A DNA stretch of 64,000 nt from Solirubrobacter phytolaccae (GTDB lineage: Bacteria; Actinomycetota; Thermoleophilia; Solirubrobacterales; Solirubrobacteraceae). The translations under genes and the position numbers were made by a program. Under the pieces are notes generated by a model. It did no database searches, was not told the DNA's origin, and saw only the letters and a program-made list of their open reading frames with translations. Positions 56,321 to 64,000 of the stretch are shown piece after piece; position 1 is the stretch's first letter, and the number at the start of each line of letters is the position of its first letter. The DNA is taken from contig NZ_JAPDDP010000017.1 in NCBI RefSeq assembly GCF_027587195.1, positions 52,653 to 116,652 on the forward strand. The letters run 5' to 3'.

Positions 56321-56631
56321 GCGTTCAGCAGCTCGTCGCGCGTCGCGGTGGCCATGTCGACCAGCATCTGCCGTGACACGGCGAGCAGCTCAGCCATGCG
56401 CGCGTCCGTCAGCGCGTACAGGACGTGCGAGCCCTCACGCCGGGCATGGACGAGCCCGGCACGGCGCAGGACCCCGAGCTGCTGGGAGAGATGGGCCTGG
56501 CCGACGTCGATCGCCGCGAGCAGGTCCGAGACCGACTGCTCGTCCTCGCTCAGCAGCTCGAGCACGCGGATGCGGATCGGGTGGCCGATCGCCTTGAAGA
56601 ACTCGGCCTTGAGCACCGGCACGTAAGGCAT
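56317..56631 (-). CDS. ArsR-family winged-helix repressor
   Basis: This 104-residue regulator has the family order FFKAIGHPIRIRVLELLSEDEQSVSDLLAAIDVGQAHLSQQLGVLRRAGLVHARREGSHVLYAL. It lacks the CxC metal-binding pair of ArsR/SmtB, so it probably senses something other than arsenic-type metals. It is first in an operon with SulP. The start ATG 56631 follows TATAGT by nine bases on the minus strand. Confidence 0.92.
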   Translation of the reverse strand: MPYVPVLKAEFFKAIGHPIRIRVLELLSEDEQSVSDLLAAIDVGQAHLSQQLGVLRRAGLVHARREGSHVLYALTDARMAELLAVSRQMLVDMATATRDELLNA

Positions 56632-56665
56632 ACCAACATCACTATATAACGAAAAACGCATACCA
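56628..56665 (-). promoter_or_regulatory. arsR-sulP promoter with two direct repeats
   Basis: On the minus strand TTGTGG and TATAGT (complement of 56641-56646) are spaced 16 bases, a good sigma-70-type promoter. The octamer TGGTATGC occurs twice, exactly 30 bases apart (complements of 56658-56665 and 56628-56635), once at the -35 side and once over the start codon. This is a candidate ArsR binding site. Confidence 0.55.
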
Positions 56666-56691
56666 CAACGCACGCTTGATAGAACCCGACG

Positions 56692-57084
56692 ATGCCGAAG
56701 TCCCCGCTTCCCGAAGAGCTCCAGGCGCTGCTCTCCCAGCCGCATCCGGCCGTGATGGCGAGCCTCAAGCCCGACGGCTCGCCGCTCACGGTGGCCACCT
56801 GGTACCTGTTCGAGGACGGCCGGCTGCTCGTCAACCTCGACGACTCGCGGGCCCGGCTCAAGCACATCCGCGAGGACCCGCGCGTGTCGCTCACGGTCCT
56901 CGACAGCGACTGGTACCGGCACGTGAGCCTGCAGGGCCGGGTCGTCTCGCTCGAGCCCGACACGGACCTGGAGGACATCGACCGGCTCTCGACGCACTAC
57001 CGCGGCGAGGCCTACCCGGTCCGCGACAAACCTCGCACGAGCGCCTGGATCGAGATCGACCGTTGGCACGGGTGGCATGTCTGA
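56692..57084 (+). CDS. PPOX-class (F420/flavin-dependent) oxidoreductase
   Basis: This is a 130-residue split beta-barrel protein: VMASLKPDGSPLTVATWYLFEDGRLLVNLDDSRARLKHIREDPRVSLTVL, then RHVSLQGRVVSLEPD. The pattern of the pyridoxamine-phosphate-oxidase-like family fits the F420-binding subgroup common in actinobacteria better than true PdxH. Dimer in cytosol expected, substrate unknown. The leuA leader promoter starts inside its last codons. Confidence 0.85.
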   Translation: MPKSPLPEELQALLSQPHPAVMASLKPDGSPLTVATWYLFEDGRLLVNLDDSRARLKHIREDPRVSLTVLDSDWYRHVSLQGRVVSLEPDTDLEDIDRLSTHYRGEAYPVRDKPRTSAWIEIDRWHGWHV

Positions 57085-57092
57085 GCTACAGT
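57063..57092 (+). promoter_or_regulatory. Promoter of the leuA leader
   Basis: TTGGCA (57063-57068) and TACAGT (57087-57092) are separated by 18 bases. Transcription would begin near 57099, only about five bases before the leader-peptide ATG (57104), inside the tail of the preceding gene's intergenic gap. Confidence 0.6.
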
Positions 57093-57103
57093 CCGAAGCC
57101 GCG

Positions 57104-57151
57104 ATGCCGCAGCTGCGTCTTTCCCTGCTTCTTCTTCTCCTCCCCCGCTAG
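57104..57151 (+). CDS. leuL: leuA leader peptide, Leu-rich
   Basis: A 15-residue peptide, MPQLRLSLLLLLLPR, is encoded 81 bases before leuA. Eight of 15 residues are leucine, six in a row, and four of these eight codons are CTT, which is rare at this GC content. This is the hallmark of a ribosome-sensing attenuator for leucine. The stop TAG lies in a TCCCCC-GCTA-GGGGGA hairpin (57141-57156). Confidence 0.85.
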   Translation: MPQLRLSLLLLLLPR

Positions 57152-57229
57152 GGGGATTACTGCGTGGGCGGCCGCTAGCCGCGAACTCACACCGAAGAAG
57201 AAGCGAGAAAGTCCAGAAAAGGAGCTGCG
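57108..57229 (+). promoter_or_regulatory. leuA attenuator with long-range leader pairing
   Basis: GCTTCTTCTTC (57127-57137), which is the Leu codon run, is perfectly complementary to GAAGAAGAAGC (57194-57204). CGCAGCT at the leader's start (57108-57114) is complementary to AGCTGCG (57223-57229) overlapping the leuA ribosome site GGAG (57221-57224). The two helices are nested and could stack. A ribosome stalled on Leu codons would break both and free the leuA start; fast translation would let them form. Confidence 0.75.
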
Positions 57230-57231
57230 CC

Positions 57232-58803
57232 ATGGACCCCAATCGGGTCATCATCTTTGACACCACGCTGCGCGACGGCGAGCAGTCGCCGGGGATCAGC
57301 CTCAACACGACCGAGAAGCTCGAGATCGCGCATCAACTCGCGCGCCTCGGCGTGGACGTGATCGAGGCTGGATTCCCGATCGCCTCGCCGGGAGACTTCC
57401 AGGCTGTACAGGCGATCGCGCGGGAGGTGCACGGCCCGGTCATCGCGGGCCTCGCGCGTGCCCACGCGGCCGACATCGAGCGCGCCGCCGAAGCCGTCAA
57501 GGACGCGGAGCGCCCGCGCGTGCACACGTTCATCAGCACGAGCGACATCCACATCCAGCACCAGCTGCAGTCCACGCGCGAGGACGTGCTGGGCCAGGCG
57601 CGCGCGGCCGTCGCGCACGCTCGCAGCCTCGTCGACGACGTCGAGTTCTCCCCGATGGACGCCACCCGCGCTGACGTCGACTTCACGGCCGAGGTGCTGC
57701 AGGCCGCGATCGAAGAGGGCGCGACCACGATCAACATCCCGGACACGGTCGGCTACGCGATGCCGATCGAGTACGCCGCGTTCCTCGCCGGCCTGTACGA
57801 GCGGGTCTCGGGCCTGAAGGACGTCGTGCTGTCCGTGCACTGCCACAACGACCTCGGCCTGGCCGTCGCCAATTCCTTCGCGGGGCTGCAGGCCGGCGCC
57901 CGCCAGGTGGAGTGCGCGATCAACGGCCTCGGCGAGCGCGCGGGCAACGCGTCGCTGGAGGAGATCGTGATGCTGCTCAAGACGCGCGAGGAGCACATCG
58001 GCTTCGAGACCGGCGTCAACACGCGGGAGATCGCGCGGACGAGCCGCCTGATCAGCCGCCTGACCGGCTACGGCGTGCAGCCCAACAAGGCGGTCGTGGG
58101 GCGCAACGCGTTCCAGCACGAGTCCGGCATCCACCAGGACGGCGTGCTCAAGGAGCGCTCGACCTACGAGATCATGTCCGCCGCGTCCGTCGGCTTCGAC
58201 GACACGAACTCGATCGTGCTCGGCAAGCACTCCGGCCGCCACGCGCTGCAGTCGGCGCTGAGCGACCTGGGCTACGAGGTCACGGGCCAGACGCTCAACC
58301 AGGCGTTCAAGCGCTTCAAGGAGATCGCGGACAAGAAGAAGCAGGTCACCGCGATGGACCTCGAGGCGCTTGTCACCGACGAGCTCCGCACGGACGAGGG
58401 TGCCTACACGCTCGAGTGGTTCGACGTCGAGGCCTCCTCGCGCCGGCCGCCGCATGCGACCGTCGAGATCAAGACGCCCGCGGGGGAGACCGTCCGCGGC
58501 GACTTCACCGGCGACGGCCCGATCGACGCGATCTTCCGCGCCATCAACGCCGCCACCACGCGTGAGGTCAAGCTCCGCGACTTCCGCATCGACGCGATCA
58601 CGTCCGGCCAGGACGCGCTCGGCGAGGCGAGCGTCGTGCTCGAGCTCTCAGGCCAGAACGCGTCCGGCCAGGGCGTCTCGACCGACATCATCGAGGCCGC
58701 CGCGCTCGCCTATGTGCGCGCGCTCAGCAACGTGGAGCGCAAGGTGCTGACGGCCGCCGAGTCGGCCGAGACCGACGAGCCGGTGCTCACCCAGACGCCG
58801 TAG
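57232..58803 (+). CDS. leuA: 2-Isopropylmalate synthase
   Basis: LeuA (523 residues) commits 2-ketoisovalerate to leucine by condensing it with acetyl-CoA. The catalytic TIM barrel opens VIIFDTTLRDGEQSPGISLN. It has the metal HxH motif in SVHCHNDLGLAVANS and the family motif GLGERAGNASLEEIV. The regulatory C-terminal domain (from about 390) binds leucine. A long-form LeuA is expected from the length; citramalate synthase is less likely. AAAAGGAG precedes ATG 57232. Its stop abuts that of the next, convergent gene. Confidence 0.95.
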   Translation: MDPNRVIIFDTTLRDGEQSPGISLNTTEKLEIAHQLARLGVDVIEAGFPIASPGDFQAVQAIAREVHGPVIAGLARAHAADIERAAEAVKDAERPRVHTFISTSDIHIQHQLQSTREDVLGQARAAVAHARSLVDDVEFSPMDATRADVDFTAEVLQAAIEEGATTINIPDTVGYAMPIEYAAFLAGLYERVSGLKDVVLSVHCHNDLGLAVANSFAGLQAGARQVECAINGLGERAGNASLEEIVMLLKTREEHIGFETGVNTREIARTSRLISRLTGYGVQPNKAVVGRNAFQHESGIHQDGVLKERSTYEIMSAASVGFDDTNSIVLGKHSGRHALQSALSDLGYEVTGQTLNQAFKRFKEIADKKKQVTAMDLEALVTDELRTDEGAYTLEWFDVEASSRRPPHATVEIKTPAGETVRGDFTGDGPIDAIFRAINAATTREVKLRDFRIDAITSGQDALGEASVVLELSGQNASGQGVSTDIIEAAALAYVRALSNVERKVLTAAESAETDEPVLTQTP

Positions 58804-61410
58804 CTACTCGCCGCGCCCGGCCGTGGCGCGCACGAGGGCGGCGATCGCCTCGTGCACGTCGGTCGGGCGCCCGACGTGGTAGCCCTGCACGAGGTCGACG
58901 CCGAGCTCGCGCAGCAGGTCCTCGGTCTCCTGGTCCTCGACGAACTCGGCGACGGTCTCCTTGCCGAGCCCGGCGGCCGTGTGGACGAGGCTCTCGAGGA
59001 TCACGCGGTCGGCGGGCGTCGTCGTGCACTGGCGGACGAACGCGCCGTCGATCTTGAGGATGTCGAACGGGAGCTCCTTCAGGTACAGGAAGGAGCTGAA
59101 GCCGGCGCCGAAGTCGTCGAGCGCGAGCCGGCAGCCGATCGCCTTCAGGCCGGTCGCGAACGCCCGGGCCTGCTCGAAGTTCCCGACGGCGGTGGTCTCG
59201 GTGATCTCGAACACGAGCTTGCGCGGGTCGACGCCCGTGCGCTCGATCTCGGCGTGGATCTTCGCCAGCAGCAGCGGGTCGCCGAGCGAGCGGCCGGAGA
59301 GGTTCACGTGGAACGCGAGGTCGCGGTCCTGGTGCAGGCCGAGGATCGCGATCGCGTTGCGGGCGACCCAGAGGTCGATCTCGCCGATGAGCCCGAACTC
59401 CTCCGCGACGTGCAGGAACGCGCCGGGCGCGAGCACGCGGCCGTCCGGCTCGCGCATGCGCAGCAGCAGCTCGTGGTAGACGACCGCGCCGGTGCGCAGG
59501 TGGCGGATCGGCTGGGCGACGAGGAACAGGCGGCTCTCGGCCAGCGCGGAGCGGATCTGCGCCACCGCCAGCAGCCGGTCACGCGTGTGCGAGCGGGTGG
59601 AGGTCTCGTCGTAGACGGCGGAGCGCCCGCGGCCGGCGGCCTTGGCGTCGTACATCGCCAGGTCGGCGGCGACCAGGGCGTCGTCGGGCTCGGGCATGGT
59701 CGGTGAGAGCATCGCCACGCCGACGCTGACCGTGACGGTGTGGCAGCCGCTGTCGGACACGAACGGGGCCTCGTCGAACGCCTCCACCAGGCGCTGCGCC
59801 GTGGCCCGCGCCCCGGCCTCGTCGGCGCCGGAGAGCAGCAGCGCGAACTCGTCGCCGCCCATCCTGGCGACGGTGTCGCCGTCGCGCACGACATGGGCGA
59901 TGCGGGCCGCGGCCTCGATCAGCACGTCGTCGCCGGCCTCGTGCCCGTGCAAGTCGTTGATGGCCTTGAAGTGGTCGAGGTCGAGCAGCACGACCGCGCC
60001 GCCGTGCTCCCGGCGCTCGGCGAGCACGCGCGTGAGCCCGCGACGGTTGAGCAGGCCCGTCAGCGAGTCGTGCTCGGCCTGATGGACGAGCTGAGCCTCG
60101 AAGCGGCGGCGCTCGTCGATGTCGACGGTCTGGATGAGCATGACCTGCTCGTCGCCGAGGAACGTGACGTGCTGCTCGGTCCAGCGGGCGCCACGGGTGG
60201 TGTGGACGCGGACCTCGGTGGCGATCGACTCGCCGGGGCGCGTCCGGGCTTCCAGGAAGGCGGCGATGAGCCGATCTCGGTCCTCCGCGAGCGCGGCGTC
60301 GTGGCCACGGAACGCGAGCAGCTCGGCCTCGGTCCGGCCGGTCAGGTCGCAGATCGCCTGGTTGACCTGCAGCACGGCGCCGGAGCGGTCGACCAGCGTC
60401 ATCCCGACCGGCGCGGCCGCGAACACCTGGCGGAACCGGCGTTCGGCCCGGTCGCGCCGGCCTTCGAGCACGACGCGGCTGGTCCGCCACCAGCGGCCGA
60501 GGACGGCCAGCAGCGTCAGCAGCAGCCCGCCGAGCGCGGCCACCGGGCCGAGCCTGAGGCCGCTGGCGTCGGCCGTCTGGGTCTGCACCGCCCACGTGCG
60601 GCCGCCGAACGCGAACGAGGTGCTGGGCGAGGCCGGATCGACGTTGCCGGTGTCGAACGCCTCACGGCCGTCGATCTCCACGCGCACCGCGGCGCCCGGC
60701 GTGGCCATCTCGCGCACGGCGGCGCGTGCCTCGGCGATCGTGAACGAGCCGACCGCCAGGCCGATCGTGTTGGCGAGCGTGTGGCGCCCCGCGACGCGAT
60801 AGACCGGCACGTAGACCACGAGGCCGGAGCGCGTGGTCTTGACGAAGTCGACGATCGGCGTGGACTGCGGCGTGCCGCTCAGGATCGCGCGCTGCATCGT
60901 CGCCCGCCGGGTCGGGTCGTTGAACGCGTCGTACCCGAGCGTGATCTTCCCGCCGAGCTGGTCGCGCGTCGTCGCGTACCGCACCGGGAACCCCGCGCCG
61001 GGGCCGGTCACCTCGGCGATCTTCCCGCGCACGAACGTGCGGACGGGCACGCCGACCTCGCGCTCGAACCCCGCGCGGCCGGCCGGCGTGACCTTCTGCA
61101 GCCAGTACAGGGCGTAGGAGCTGCGGGCCGCGATCATCGGCTGTGTGAAGGCGTGGAACTCGGCGGCCGAGACGTCGCTGCTGGCGACGTAGAGCCCGCG
61201 CACGTCGAGCAGGCGGTTCTCGAAGCCGGAGGTGAGGAGCTGCAGCGCGCCTACCGCCTGCGCGCGGGTCTCGTCGTCGCGCGCACGGTCCTCGCGGGCG
61301 TCGGCGTGGAAGGCGAGAACGGCCGCTACGCCGGTGATCGCGAGCCCGAGCAGACCGACAAGCAGCGCGGAGCGCCACCGGCGCCCGTCATCGAGTCTCC
61401 TCCTGAGCAT
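58804..61410 (-). CDS. CHASE-PAS-GGDEF-EAL c-di-GMP enzyme
   Basis: This 868-residue inner-membrane sensor has an N-terminal helix (17-36), an extracytoplasmic CHASE domain (about 40-280; LLDVRGLYVASSDVSAAEF), a second helix (about 288-308) and a PAS domain (330-445). The GGDEF domain has an intact ARMGGDEFALL and I-site RDGD. The EAL domain has ELL in place of EAL (YHELLLRM), but NLS, EITETT, DDFGAGFSSF and LKIDG are kept, and EFVED replaces the usual EGIE-type segment. It can probably make c-di-GMP; breakdown may be weaker. Confidence 0.92.
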   Translation of the reverse strand: MLRRRLDDGRRWRSALLVGLLGLAITGVAAVLAFHADAREDRARDDETRAQAVGALQLLTSGFENRLLDVRGLYVASSDVSAAEFHAFTQPMIAARSSYALYWLQKVTPAGRAGFEREVGVPVRTFVRGKIAEVTGPGAGFPVRYATTRDQLGGKITLGYDAFNDPTRRATMQRAILSGTPQSTPIVDFVKTTRSGLVVYVPVYRVAGRHTLANTIGLAVGSFTIAEARAAVREMATPGAAVRVEIDGREAFDTGNVDPASPSTSFAFGGRTWAVQTQTADASGLRLGPVAALGGLLLTLLAVLGRWWRTSRVVLEGRRDRAERRFRQVFAAAPVGMTLVDRSGAVLQVNQAICDLTGRTEAELLAFRGHDAALAEDRDRLIAAFLEARTRPGESIATEVRVHTTRGARWTEQHVTFLGDEQVMLIQTVDIDERRRFEAQLVHQAEHDSLTGLLNRRGLTRVLAERREHGGAVVLLDLDHFKAINDLHGHEAGDDVLIEAAARIAHVVRDGDTVARMGGDEFALLLSGADEAGARATAQRLVEAFDEAPFVSDSGCHTVTVSVGVAMLSPTMPEPDDALVAADLAMYDAKAAGRGRSAVYDETSTRSHTRDRLLAVAQIRSALAESRLFLVAQPIRHLRTGAVVYHELLLRMREPDGRVLAPGAFLHVAEEFGLIGEIDLWVARNAIAILGLHQDRDLAFHVNLSGRSLGDPLLLAKIHAEIERTGVDPRKLVFEITETTAVGNFEQARAFATGLKAIGCRLALDDFGAGFSSFLYLKELPFDILKIDGAFVRQCTTTPADRVILESLVHTAAGLGKETVAEFVEDQETEDLLRELGVDLVQGYHVGRPTDVHEAIAALVRATAGRGE

Positions 61411-61486
61411 GGTGCGGTGTCATCGGCCGGACACAACTGTGACTTGATGCTCAGGGATGACGGCTACGCGCCGACTTCTTGTTGGA

Positions 61487-62425
61487 TCACGGCAGCGGCG
61501 CCGATTGCTCGATGCCGCCCCGCCGCCAGACAAGCCGGCCCCGGAAGCGCTGGAGCGTCTCCGGGTCCACGTCCGGCCCTTCGTCGAGCGCGACGCCTTC
61601 GACCTCGATCCGCCCGCCATTCGGGGTTCGGAAGCTGCACGCGACCCTTCCGGAAACGCCGAGCACGTAGAGCGTTGAGTTCCGGCACGCCTCGCGCTGC
61701 GCGCGGGTGTCGAGGTCGTAGACGGTGAGCCGGCCGTCGCCGCCTTGCGCCGCGCTGTTCCAGTCCGAGGCGACGAAGCGGCCCGACGCGATGTCCACCG
61801 ACGTGATCCCGAAGCAGCCCGAGGCCGAGTAGCAGTTGGTGATCGACCGGCCGAGCTCGATCGGCGCCTCCTCACCGCGGCGCAGCGTGAGCACGTCGCG
61901 CCGGCTCACGTCGATGCGCACGTCGCCGTGCGTGAGGAGCGTCCCGAGCTCGGCCGCTTCGCTGTTCGTGTCGAGCCCGACGAACCGGAAGCGCCGGTTG
62001 CCCTCGCGGACGGCGATCACGCTGCCCTTGAACCTGAGGAACGCGTCTTCGTATCCGGTGCCGTAGTAGTAGCCCTCGATGCCGGTGTCGTTGAGCGAGG
62101 TCGAGGCCTCCGGGGCCTCATAGCCGAAGAACACCGCCGTGCCGCCGGCGCCGAGCACGATCTTCCCGATGCGCCAGACATCCACCCGCTCGCCGAACGG
62201 GCGGCGGGAGCGCAGGTCGTAGACGCGCAGCGACCGCCCGTCGCGCGTCTTGCGCTTGACCGCCACGAACCGGCCCTTGACGTAGACGCGCACGATCCGC
62301 TTCGCGGGGCCGAGCGCAAGCGACCGGCGGCCGCGGTGGCAGCCGCGCGCGACGCCGTCCTGGACGTACACGCGCGTCTGCGCGGTGCGCGCGAGCTCCT
62401 CGACGTGGGCGGGACCGCAGATCAC
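61487..62425 (-). CDS. Tandem paralogue 2, signal peptide missing
   Basis: This 312-residue protein is clearly related to the previous gene (62422-63375): CGPAHVEELARTAQTRVYVQ against CGPSGAETLAETAHVRVYSQ, RVYDLRSRRP, TVYDLDTRAQREAC, GVALDEGPDVDPETL and a shared C-terminus SAPLP. The repeating short strands suggest a beta-propeller. It starts at GTG 62425 at the very point where the paralogue's signal-peptide Cys would be, so no export signal remains. It is coupled to the upstream gene (GTGA). The function is unknown. Confidence 0.7.
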   Translation of the reverse strand: MICGPAHVEELARTAQTRVYVQDGVARGCHRGRRSLALGPAKRIVRVYVKGRFVAVKRKTRDGRSLRVYDLRSRRPFGERVDVWRIGKIVLGAGGTAVFFGYEAPEASTSLNDTGIEGYYYGTGYEDAFLRFKGSVIAVREGNRRFRFVGLDTNSEAAELGTLLTHGDVRIDVSRRDVLTLRRGEEAPIELGRSITNCYSASGCFGITSVDIASGRFVASDWNSAAQGGDGRLTVYDLDTRAQREACRNSTLYVLGVSGRVACSFRTPNGGRIEVEGVALDEGPDVDPETLQRFRGRLVWRRGGIEQSAPLP

Positions 62426-63375
62426 GGCAGCGGGGCGGAGCGCTCGACGCCGTCGTTGGTCCAGTGGATGCGGTCTCCGCGCCGCTCGAGCGCGGCGAGC
62501 TTCAGGCCCTCGTCGAGCACGACGCCCTCGGACACGACCTGCAGCGTGTTCCGCACGACGACGACGCAGGCGACGCGACCGGCCTCGGTGAAGACGACGC
62601 TGACGACCCGCGGGCAAGGCTCGCGCTGCGTGCGGGTCTCGAGGTCGTGGACCGTGAACGCACGCGGCTGGCCGTAGGGGTCCGCGTTGACGTACCAGGT
62701 CGCGACGAAGCGGTCGGCCGCGAACCGGAGCGTCTGGATGCCCCCGCACCCGCTCGGCGACGAGCTACAGGAGCCCATGCCCTCCCCGAGCGCGACCGGC
62801 GGCTCGCTCCCGTGGCGCGCCGTCAACTGCTGCCCACGGACGTCGATCCGTATCTTGCCCTGGGTGAACAGGGTGCCGTTCGCCGCGGACGGGCTGTCGT
62901 CATCAAGCCCCTGCAGCGTGTGGACCCCGTCGACGAGCGTGCCGAGCACGTGGCCCTTGAGCCACAGGAAGCGCGGGTCGGCGCCGCGCGCGCCGTACTC
63001 GACGTGGTCGGTGCCGTACAGGCCGAGGCCGCCCGCGAGGCGCTGCCCGAGCCCGACGGCGAGACCCGTCGAGCTGAACCGGATCGCGTCGAACTGCTGG
63101 ACGCGGAGCTTGACGCCGCGCGGGCGCCCTGACCGCAGGTCGTACACGCGCAGCGACTCGCCGTACGGCTCGCTCCGGCGGGCCGCCGCGAACCGCCCGC
63201 CCACATACACGTGCTGGACACGATCCGCGCGGCCCAGCGCGATCCGCCGCTTCGCGCTGCAGCCGTACGCCGTGCCGCGTTGGCTGTAGACGCGCACGTG
63301 CGCGGTCTCGGCGAGCGTCTCGGCCCCGGAGGGGCCGCAGGCGACCGCGACGGCGGCCAGCGCGGTGGCAAGCAT
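62422..63375 (-). CDS. Tandem paralogue 1, exported protein
   Basis: This 317-residue protein has a short N-terminal signal (MLATALAAVAVACGPSG), either a lipobox or a signal-peptidase site, then a soluble domain of repeated beta strands with conserved pieces RVYDLRSGRP, TVHDLETRTQREPC and GVVLDEGLKLAAL. The cysteines are paired within the mature part, as in exported proteins. It lies 19 bases after a patatin-like gene on the same strand. The function is unknown. Confidence 0.72.
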   Translation of the reverse strand: MLATALAAVAVACGPSGAETLAETAHVRVYSQRGTAYGCSAKRRIALGRADRVQHVYVGGRFAAARRSEPYGESLRVYDLRSGRPRGVKLRVQQFDAIRFSSTGLAVGLGQRLAGGLGLYGTDHVEYGARGADPRFLWLKGHVLGTLVDGVHTLQGLDDDSPSAANGTLFTQGKIRIDVRGQQLTARHGSEPPVALGEGMGSCSSSPSGCGGIQTLRFAADRFVATWYVNADPYGQPRAFTVHDLETRTQREPCPRVVSVVFTEAGRVACVVVVRNTLQVVSEGVVLDEGLKLAALERRGDRIHWTNDGVERSAPLP

Positions 63376-63394
63376 GTCCGTTGGAACGGGTGGA

Positions 63395-64000
63395 CTACTC
63401 AGGAGTTGCGCGGCGGCCCTGCGCGTACCCGACGGTGGCGACCGCTTCGGCGCGGCTGCCGTCCATCAGGTCCGGGCCGATCGCCTTCAGGCTCGCGTCG
63501 TCGGGGACGATCGTCGTGACCTCGGCGCCACGGGCGCGCAGCGCGGCTACCTCGCGCGTCGTGGCGAGCGCGGTCGCCGTGCGCAGCGGAGCGATGCTCG
63601 CGCCGGCGGTCGGGATCAGGACGAGCACGCGTGAGCCGCGGCCGGCGGGCACGGCGTCGAGGTTGATCAAGCTCCAGACGCCGCCATCGACGTACTCGCG
63701 TTCGCCGATCGCGACCGGCGAGAAGATCCACGGCACGGCGCAGGAGGCGAGCACGGCCTCGGCGACCGTCGCGCGCGGCGCTTCCGGCGCGCCGAACATC
63801 ACCCGCTTGCCGTTGGCGCGGTCCACGGCGGAGATCCGCAGCTGTCCGTCGAAGCTCGCGCCGAGCGCCTCGATGTGCCGGCCGAGGCCGCCGAGCGTGC
63901 GCTGCGGGCGCGGGGCGCGGCGCAGGGCGGCGGCACGTCGTTCCTCGAGCTCAGCGGCCAGCGGTCGGAACATATCCGTAGCCTGCCAGCCGCGCGTCGG
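63395..64000 (-). CDS. Patatin-like phospholipase, C-terminal part (5' end outside window)
   Basis: The frame is open to the window edge. The visible part shows the patatin family's C-terminal half: LRISAVDRANGKRVMF, AVLASCAVPWIFSPV, and the catalytic-Asp motif EYVDGGVWSL. The Gly-rich oxyanion loop and the GxSxG nucleophile, which lie nearer the N-terminus, are beyond the edge. ATG 63973 inside the window would be too short to be the real start. It probably hydrolyses acyl lipids in the cytosol, and is first in a transcript with the two paralogues. Confidence 0.85.
   Translation of the reverse strand, partial: PTRGWQATDMFRPLAAELEERRAAALRRAPRPQRTLGGLGRHIEALGASFDGQLRISAVDRANGKRVMFGAPEAPRATVAEAVLASCAVPWIFSPVAIGEREYVDGGVWSLINLDAVPAGRGSRVLVLIPTAGASIAPLRTATALATTREVAALRARGAEVTTIVPDDASLKAIGPDLMDGSRAEAVATVGYAQGRRATPE

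Noticed and set aside
52976..56626. 1216-codon open frame running across six genes
   Set aside because: It spans genes on both strands with real domains, and its product is Arg-rich and repetitive. It is a GC-content artefact.
59740..61728. 662-codon plus-strand frame opposite the CHASE-PAS-GGDEF-EAL gene
   Set aside because: Low-complexity translation. The opposite strand has four intact domains.

Overview
The window looks like chromosomal DNA from a very GC-rich actinobacterium. The best fit by inference is the Thermoleophilia, order Solirubrobacterales (Solirubrobacter or Conexibacter type). The reasons are a menFDHCABE menaquinone pathway, GTG and TTG starts, a secreted protein with a short collagen-like Gly-X-Y tract behind the N-terminus seen in many proteins of that group, and many genes apparently read from near-leaderless messages. 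Genes are packed tightly: same-strand neighbours usually overlap by 4 to 14 bases (ATGA or GTGA) and convergent genes often share stop codons (CTAA, CTAG). I saw no tRNA, rRNA, insertion sequence, prophage or CRISPR array.

Layout. 1-5279: the end of folD, four overlapping genes carrying five copies of a four-helix membrane module, then gatCAB. 5308-9466: a dispersed double hairpin, a TPR-like protein, a divergent aldo/keto reductase-TetR pair with two operators, and a NarL-type two-component system. 9575-11240: an ABC-2 exporter ending in a strong two-way terminator shared with rpsD. 12018-16475: a GGDEF-EAL protein and small membrane proteins. 16530-20204: ilvB-ilvN-menF. 20353-23216: a lower-GC insert coding for a large secreted Ig-like protein and a collagen-like protein. 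23213-30379: menD, menH, menC, menA, menB and menE. 30332-31015: a decayed DUF559-like gene, a palindrome and a ZTP riboswitch controlling serC. 31016-35670: serC, a methyltransferase, ilvC and serA. 35667-37121: an HD-GYP protein. 37166-43414: a DasR-like GntR regulator with a dre-like operator, an amino-sugar ABC importer, nagA and a MsiK-like ATPase. 43514-52817: potADBC, a PucR regulator, a large nested palindrome, a degenerate CHAP protein, a class III aminotransferase and an FAD oxidase, which together look like a polyamine uptake and breakdown locus. 52814-57084: small genes, an arginase-family protein, and SulP with an ArsR regulator. 57063-58803: leuA behind a leucine-rich leader peptide. 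58804-64000: a CHASE-PAS-GGDEF-EAL protein, two tandem paralogous exported proteins, and a patatin-like gene cut by the window edge.

Functional themes are branched-chain amino acid synthesis (ilvBN, ilvC, leuA), serine and one-carbon metabolism (folD, serC under ZTP control, serA), menaquinone synthesis, nitrogen-rich substrate uptake (amino sugars, polyamines) and cyclic-di-GMP signalling (three enzymes).

The most interesting non-coding signals are the leuA leader, whose Leu codons are perfectly complementary to a downstream segment and whose start pairs with the leuA ribosome-binding site; two covarying double hairpins sharing one 17-base core; the nested palindrome at 49311-49428; and the riboswitch in front of serC.
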